Assembly: GCA_937128055.1 (NCBI GenBank)
Contig: CAKZMC010000071.1
Coordinates: 1 to 39,609, forward strand
Direction of reading: 5' to 3'
DNA length: 39,609 nt
DNA from: an uncultured Actinomycetes bacterium
GTDB lineage: Bacteria; Actinomycetota; Geothermincolia; Geothermincolales; RBG-13-55-18
Part shown: positions 37,348 to 39,609 of the stretch, piece by piece
Numbering within the stretch: position 1 is the first letter of the stretch
Layout: each line of letters begins with the position of its first letter
Made by a program: the position numbers and the translations under genes
Notes under the pieces: generated by a model
Seen by the model: the letters and a program-made list of their open reading frames with translations, nothing else
Database searches by the model: none
What the model was told of the DNA's origin: nothing

Positions 37348-38984
37348 GCCTGCACCTCCCGCAGGGGCAGCTCGAGCCGGCTTACTCCCTCGCCGAAGCA
37401 TACGCGCACCCCTCCACCGAAAACGGGAAGGGCGAAGGCGAGGTTGCTGCCGCTAAGGGTGAGGCGGAAGCGGTGGCCTTCCCGCAACAGGTAATCGACG
37501 GCGACCAGGTCCAGGGAGAACGTCACCTCCTTTTCCGGTGCGGCGCCCTCAAGGGAGCCGGTCCCGTAGGTGATGAGCACGGGGAGGCTTCCGTCGGGCG
37601 GCACGTCGTAGAGCAGTGCGTTCACCTGGGCCCTTTCCCGCATGGGCTTCACCAGGAGGTTCAGCCGCGGGGTGCCCAGGAGCTCGAAGTTCCTCCTGGT
37701 GGGGGAGGTGGAGAAGGAGAAGAAGCCGTTGCCCGCCTCTCGCCGCGGCCCCGGGAAGGACAGCCTGAAGGCCTGGGGACGCAGTATGGAGGGCCCGGAG
37801 TTGACGGGGTTGAGCAGCCTGGTCCGCAGGGCCACCTCCTCCCGTTTGCCGCGGGGTTGGGAAGTGAGCTTGAGTTCCCCGCCGTCCCTTCCCAGGTAGA
37901 GGAGATGGCCATGCACGCCGGGGGGAGGCCAGGAGGGCTCGGCTTCCATGACGCCCTTCCACGGGCGGTAGAGGCGCAAGGGAGGCTCCGCGAGCACCCC
38001 GTTCTCGTCGCCCTTGAGCCAGTAGTCGAACCAGCGCCTGGTGAGCTCCCATATCTCCCGGCCGGCCCAGCGGGGGCCGACCATGGCGTCGATGCCGTGT
38101 ATCCCGTTGGATATGTAGAGCATCTTGGGGGCCTTCAGCCGCTCGAAGAATTCCAGCATCTGGTTGGGCTCGAAGAGATCGTCGTTCCAGGAACAGAAGA
38201 TGAGCATGGGCTTGCTGAATCCTTCCACCTGGTGGTGGCAGGATCGTCTGCGCATGTCCTCGCGGTAGGCCTCGCGGTCGCCGCGTCCCAGGAGCAGGAG
38301 GAGCGTCCAGCGGTAGAGGGGGTTGCGGGGGTCGAGTTTGGTGGCCCAGGTGGCGGTGACCACGAGGAAGGCCCCCCAGAATATCTTGAGGGATCCCTGC
38401 GGGGCCAGGCTCCTCTCCAGGTCGGTCCAGCCCGCCATGGGGACCACGGTGCGCACGCGCGGGTCACGGCTGGCGATGAGGAAGGAATGGCCGCCGCCGT
38501 AGGAGATGCCGGTGACACCCAGGGCTCCCTCCCGGAGCGGCAGCTCGCTCTCGCGCGTGAGCCAGTCGATGGCGTCCTCGAGGTCGTTGAGCTCGCGGTC
38601 GGGATCGGCCACGTGGACCTTTCCGCCCGATGATCCCCACCCCCGGCAGTCGTAGGCCAGCACCACGTACCCGGAGGAGGCGAAGAGGGGCGCGTAGAGG
38701 TGGCATTGCCAGCGCGAGAGAACCCAGGAGTGGACCATGATAATGGCGGGGAAAGGCCCGTCCCCGTGGGGAACGTAGAGGGCGGCGGAAAGCCTGGTGC
38801 CGTCCCTCGCGGTGAGCTTGAACTGCTCCATGCGGTAACCCCTTCGCCCGCCCCGTATGCGCGCCTGCCACGCCGCGAGGCGGGGCAGGAAGAAGAGGGA
38901 AGAAAGGCAGGCGGCCTGCAGCAGCCTCTTGGCGGTGTGGAGCTGCCCCTTCTTCCTGGCCTTGCCGCTCTTCTTACCGGACAT
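37344..38984 (-). CDS. CocE/NonD-type alpha/beta hydrolase (X-Pro dipeptidyl-peptidase-like)
   Basis: About 546 residues. ATG at 38984 (MSGKKSGKARKKG) has a G-run 8 nt upstream; the track ATG at 39032 lies at a -10-like TATCAT and has no Shine-Dalgarno. A basic N-terminus and a hydrophobic patch (LLQAACLSSLFFLPRLAAW) may tether it to the membrane. The catalytic domain has MVHSWVLSRW, YDCRGWGSSGG, nucleophile GISYGGG (near residue 155), acid CSWNDDLFEP, and His SNGIHG. The last ~180 residues look like the C-terminal jelly-roll of CocE/PepX (FELLGTPRLNLLVKP; VTFSLDLVAVDYLLREGHRFRLTLSGSN). Such enzymes are acyl-esterases or dipeptidyl-peptidases. It is coupled to the M28 peptidase by a GTGA overlap, which supports a joint role in peptide or ester breakdown. 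Confidence 0.85.
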   Translation of the reverse strand: MSGKKSGKARKKGQLHTAKRLLQAACLSSLFFLPRLAAWQARIRGGRRGYRMEQFKLTARDGTRLSAALYVPHGDGPFPAIIMVHSWVLSRWQCHLYAPLFASSGYVVLAYDCRGWGSSGGKVHVADPDRELNDLEDAIDWLTRESELPLREGALGVTGISYGGGHSFLIASRDPRVRTVVPMAGWTDLERSLAPQGSLKIFWGAFLVVTATWATKLDPRNPLYRWTLLLLLGRGDREAYREDMRRRSCHHQVEGFSKPMLIFCSWNDDLFEPNQMLEFFERLKAPKMLYISNGIHGIDAMVGPRWAGREIWELTRRWFDYWLKGDENGVLAEPPLRLYRPWKGVMEAEPSWPPPGVHGHLLYLGRDGGELKLTSQPRGKREEVALRTRLLNPVNSGPSILRPQAFRLSFPGPRREAGNGFFSFSTSPTRRNFELLGTPRLNLLVKPMRERAQVNALLYDVPPDGSLPVLITYGTGSLEGAAPEKEVTFSLDLVAVDYLLREGHRFRLTLSGSNLAFALPVFGGGVRVCFGEGVSRLELPLREVQA

Positions 38985-39446
38985 GCGCTTAACCCCCCAT
39001 CGTGCATCAAGATGCCTGCTTTTCCGCTCCATGATACCAAAAAAGGATGTGGCCCGTTACATTTTTCCGGGCGGCGGCGAGGGGGCGGGAACGGCGCGCG
39101 GGGAGCCGGTGCGCCTCCCCCGGACGCCGTCCCTCCTCTGCCGGTCGGGGGATGTGGAGGAGCGGGCTTCCCGCTGCCTGAAAAAACCTCGCGGCCGCCC
39201 CTCCTCGAGGCGGCCGGCGGCGCCTTGCCCCTCACGTTCCCTCCCTGCCGCCTGCCCCACGCGGGTTCGCCACGGCGCCGGGAGGCGCTGCCCCGGCGGT
39301 AGGTGGTACGCAGCCAAGGCGGTTTCCGGTCGTCCGGGCCCGGCGGCAGGAAGAGCCACCCCCGGCGGTTGGTGCTATTATCTAAATGGGATCGGGCAGG
39401 AGACGGTCTTGGAAAACATCTGGAAAACGTCGTAAGAAAGGGAAGG
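38985..39446. other. Divergent intergenic region
   Basis: About 460 bp between the leftward hydrolase and the rightward partial gene. No gene is seen; the listed frames are arginine/proline-rich shadows. GGTATCAT on the minus strand near 39031 may be the -10 of the hydrolase. A rightward extended -10 lies at 39373-39381. Confidence 0.4.
39373..39381 (+). promoter_or_regulatory. Extended -10 candidate for the right-edge gene
   Basis: TGCTATTAT, again a TG-N before a TATAAT-like hexamer, about 65 bp upstream of the ATG at 39447. No good -35 is present. It has the same form as the TGCTATAAT promoters at 9552 and 27870. Confidence 0.4.
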
Positions 39447-39609
39447 ATGCGGGGCATGCCGGAGCAGCTCTCCCACCTCGGCAGGGGGCTTTCTCTCCAG
39501 GGCTTCAACCCCTCTCACGGCGGGGATTTCAGCGCCGTCCCGGCGGTGAGGGGCGACCTCGCCGTGGGCTGCGGCGGGGTGGCCGGGAGGACCCCCTCTC
39601 CACTCCAGG
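39447..39609 (+). CDS. Partial gene, probable class II aldolase/adducin-like N-terminus
   Basis: An open frame runs from ATG 39447 (or ATG 39456, MPEQLSHLG) to the window end, giving 54 residues. AAAGGGAAGG lies just upstream. The segment LGRGLSLQGFNPSHGGDFSA resembles the start of class II aldolase/adducin domains, where a short helix leads to a G(L/F)NxSHxGN(I/L)S loop that binds the substrate phosphate. The next residues GDLAVGCGGVAG could be the following strand and turn, though with unusual glycine richness. The zinc-binding His residues of the family lie further on, outside the window. The family call is tentative, because so little is visible. Confidence 0.45.
   Translation, partial: MRGMPEQLSHLGRGLSLQGFNPSHGGDFSAVPAVRGDLAVGCGGVAGRTPSPLQ

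Overview
The window is a high-GC (roughly two-thirds G+C by eye) bacterial chromosome segment with tight operons, many GTG/TTG starts and ATGA/GTGA stop-start overlaps. No phage, plasmid, rRNA, tRNA or CRISPR array was seen. The polysaccharide locus has no recognisable outer-membrane export gene, and a secreted peptidase carries repeated 'WYFAEG..GFxEWL..NP' modules that I associate with deep-branching Actinomycetota (Geothermincolia-like lineages). That placement is an inference and would need marker genes.

Region 1 (121-18600) is a Wzx/Wzy-type cell-surface polysaccharide locus in three transcription units. The leftward unit (9397 to 121) encodes a Wzz-like chain-length protein fused to a degenerate tyrosine-kinase-like domain, a Wzx-type flippase, a lipoprotein alpha/beta hydrolase, a tandem methyltransferase, a GT4 glycosyltransferase and a Wzy/O-antigen-ligase-type polymerase. 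The divergent rightward unit (9910-15644) encodes a hexapeptide acyltransferase, a methyltransferase, two GT4 enzymes, a GT2 enzyme and a second hexapeptide (serine-acetyltransferase-like) enzyme. A third leftward unit (18600-15819) encodes a GT4 enzyme and the priming polyprenyl-phosphate sugar transferase, and ends at a clear intrinsic terminator. Together they can prime, extend, decorate, flip and polymerise a repeat unit.

Region 2 (18601-19181) is an unusually AT-rich intergenic stretch with an inverted repeat and recurring GTTAC/GTAAC words. Region 3 (19182-23164) holds three tandem LpxL/HtrB-like acyltransferase paralogues interrupted by an unknown membrane-anchored coiled-coil protein. 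All three paralogues lack the acidic residue of the usual HX4(D/E) motif. Region 4 (23165-23867) is non-coding and contains a three-unit tandem repeat of about 40 bp.

Region 5 (23868-33252) is mixed housekeeping: an FmdB-type zinc ribbon, an unannotated 28-residue membrane peptide, an FAD-dependent amine-oxidase-like protein, divergent TetR and MarR regulators with readable promoters, a LemA protein that is probably translated from a leaderless mRNA, a YhaO/YhaN-like (SbcD/SbcC-related) nuclease/ATPase pair with a third unknown gene, a flavin reductase and a hexapeptide acyltransferase. Region 6 (33291-39609) has a PaaK-like adenylate-forming ligase, a secreted M28 peptidase with four repeat modules, a CocE/NonD-type hydrolase and the start of a probable class II aldolase-like gene cut by the window end.

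Most start sites were moved from the ORF-track limit to the start supported by a Shine-Dalgarno sequence or overlap; the reason is given in each entry. Functions rest on motifs read by eye, with no database search.
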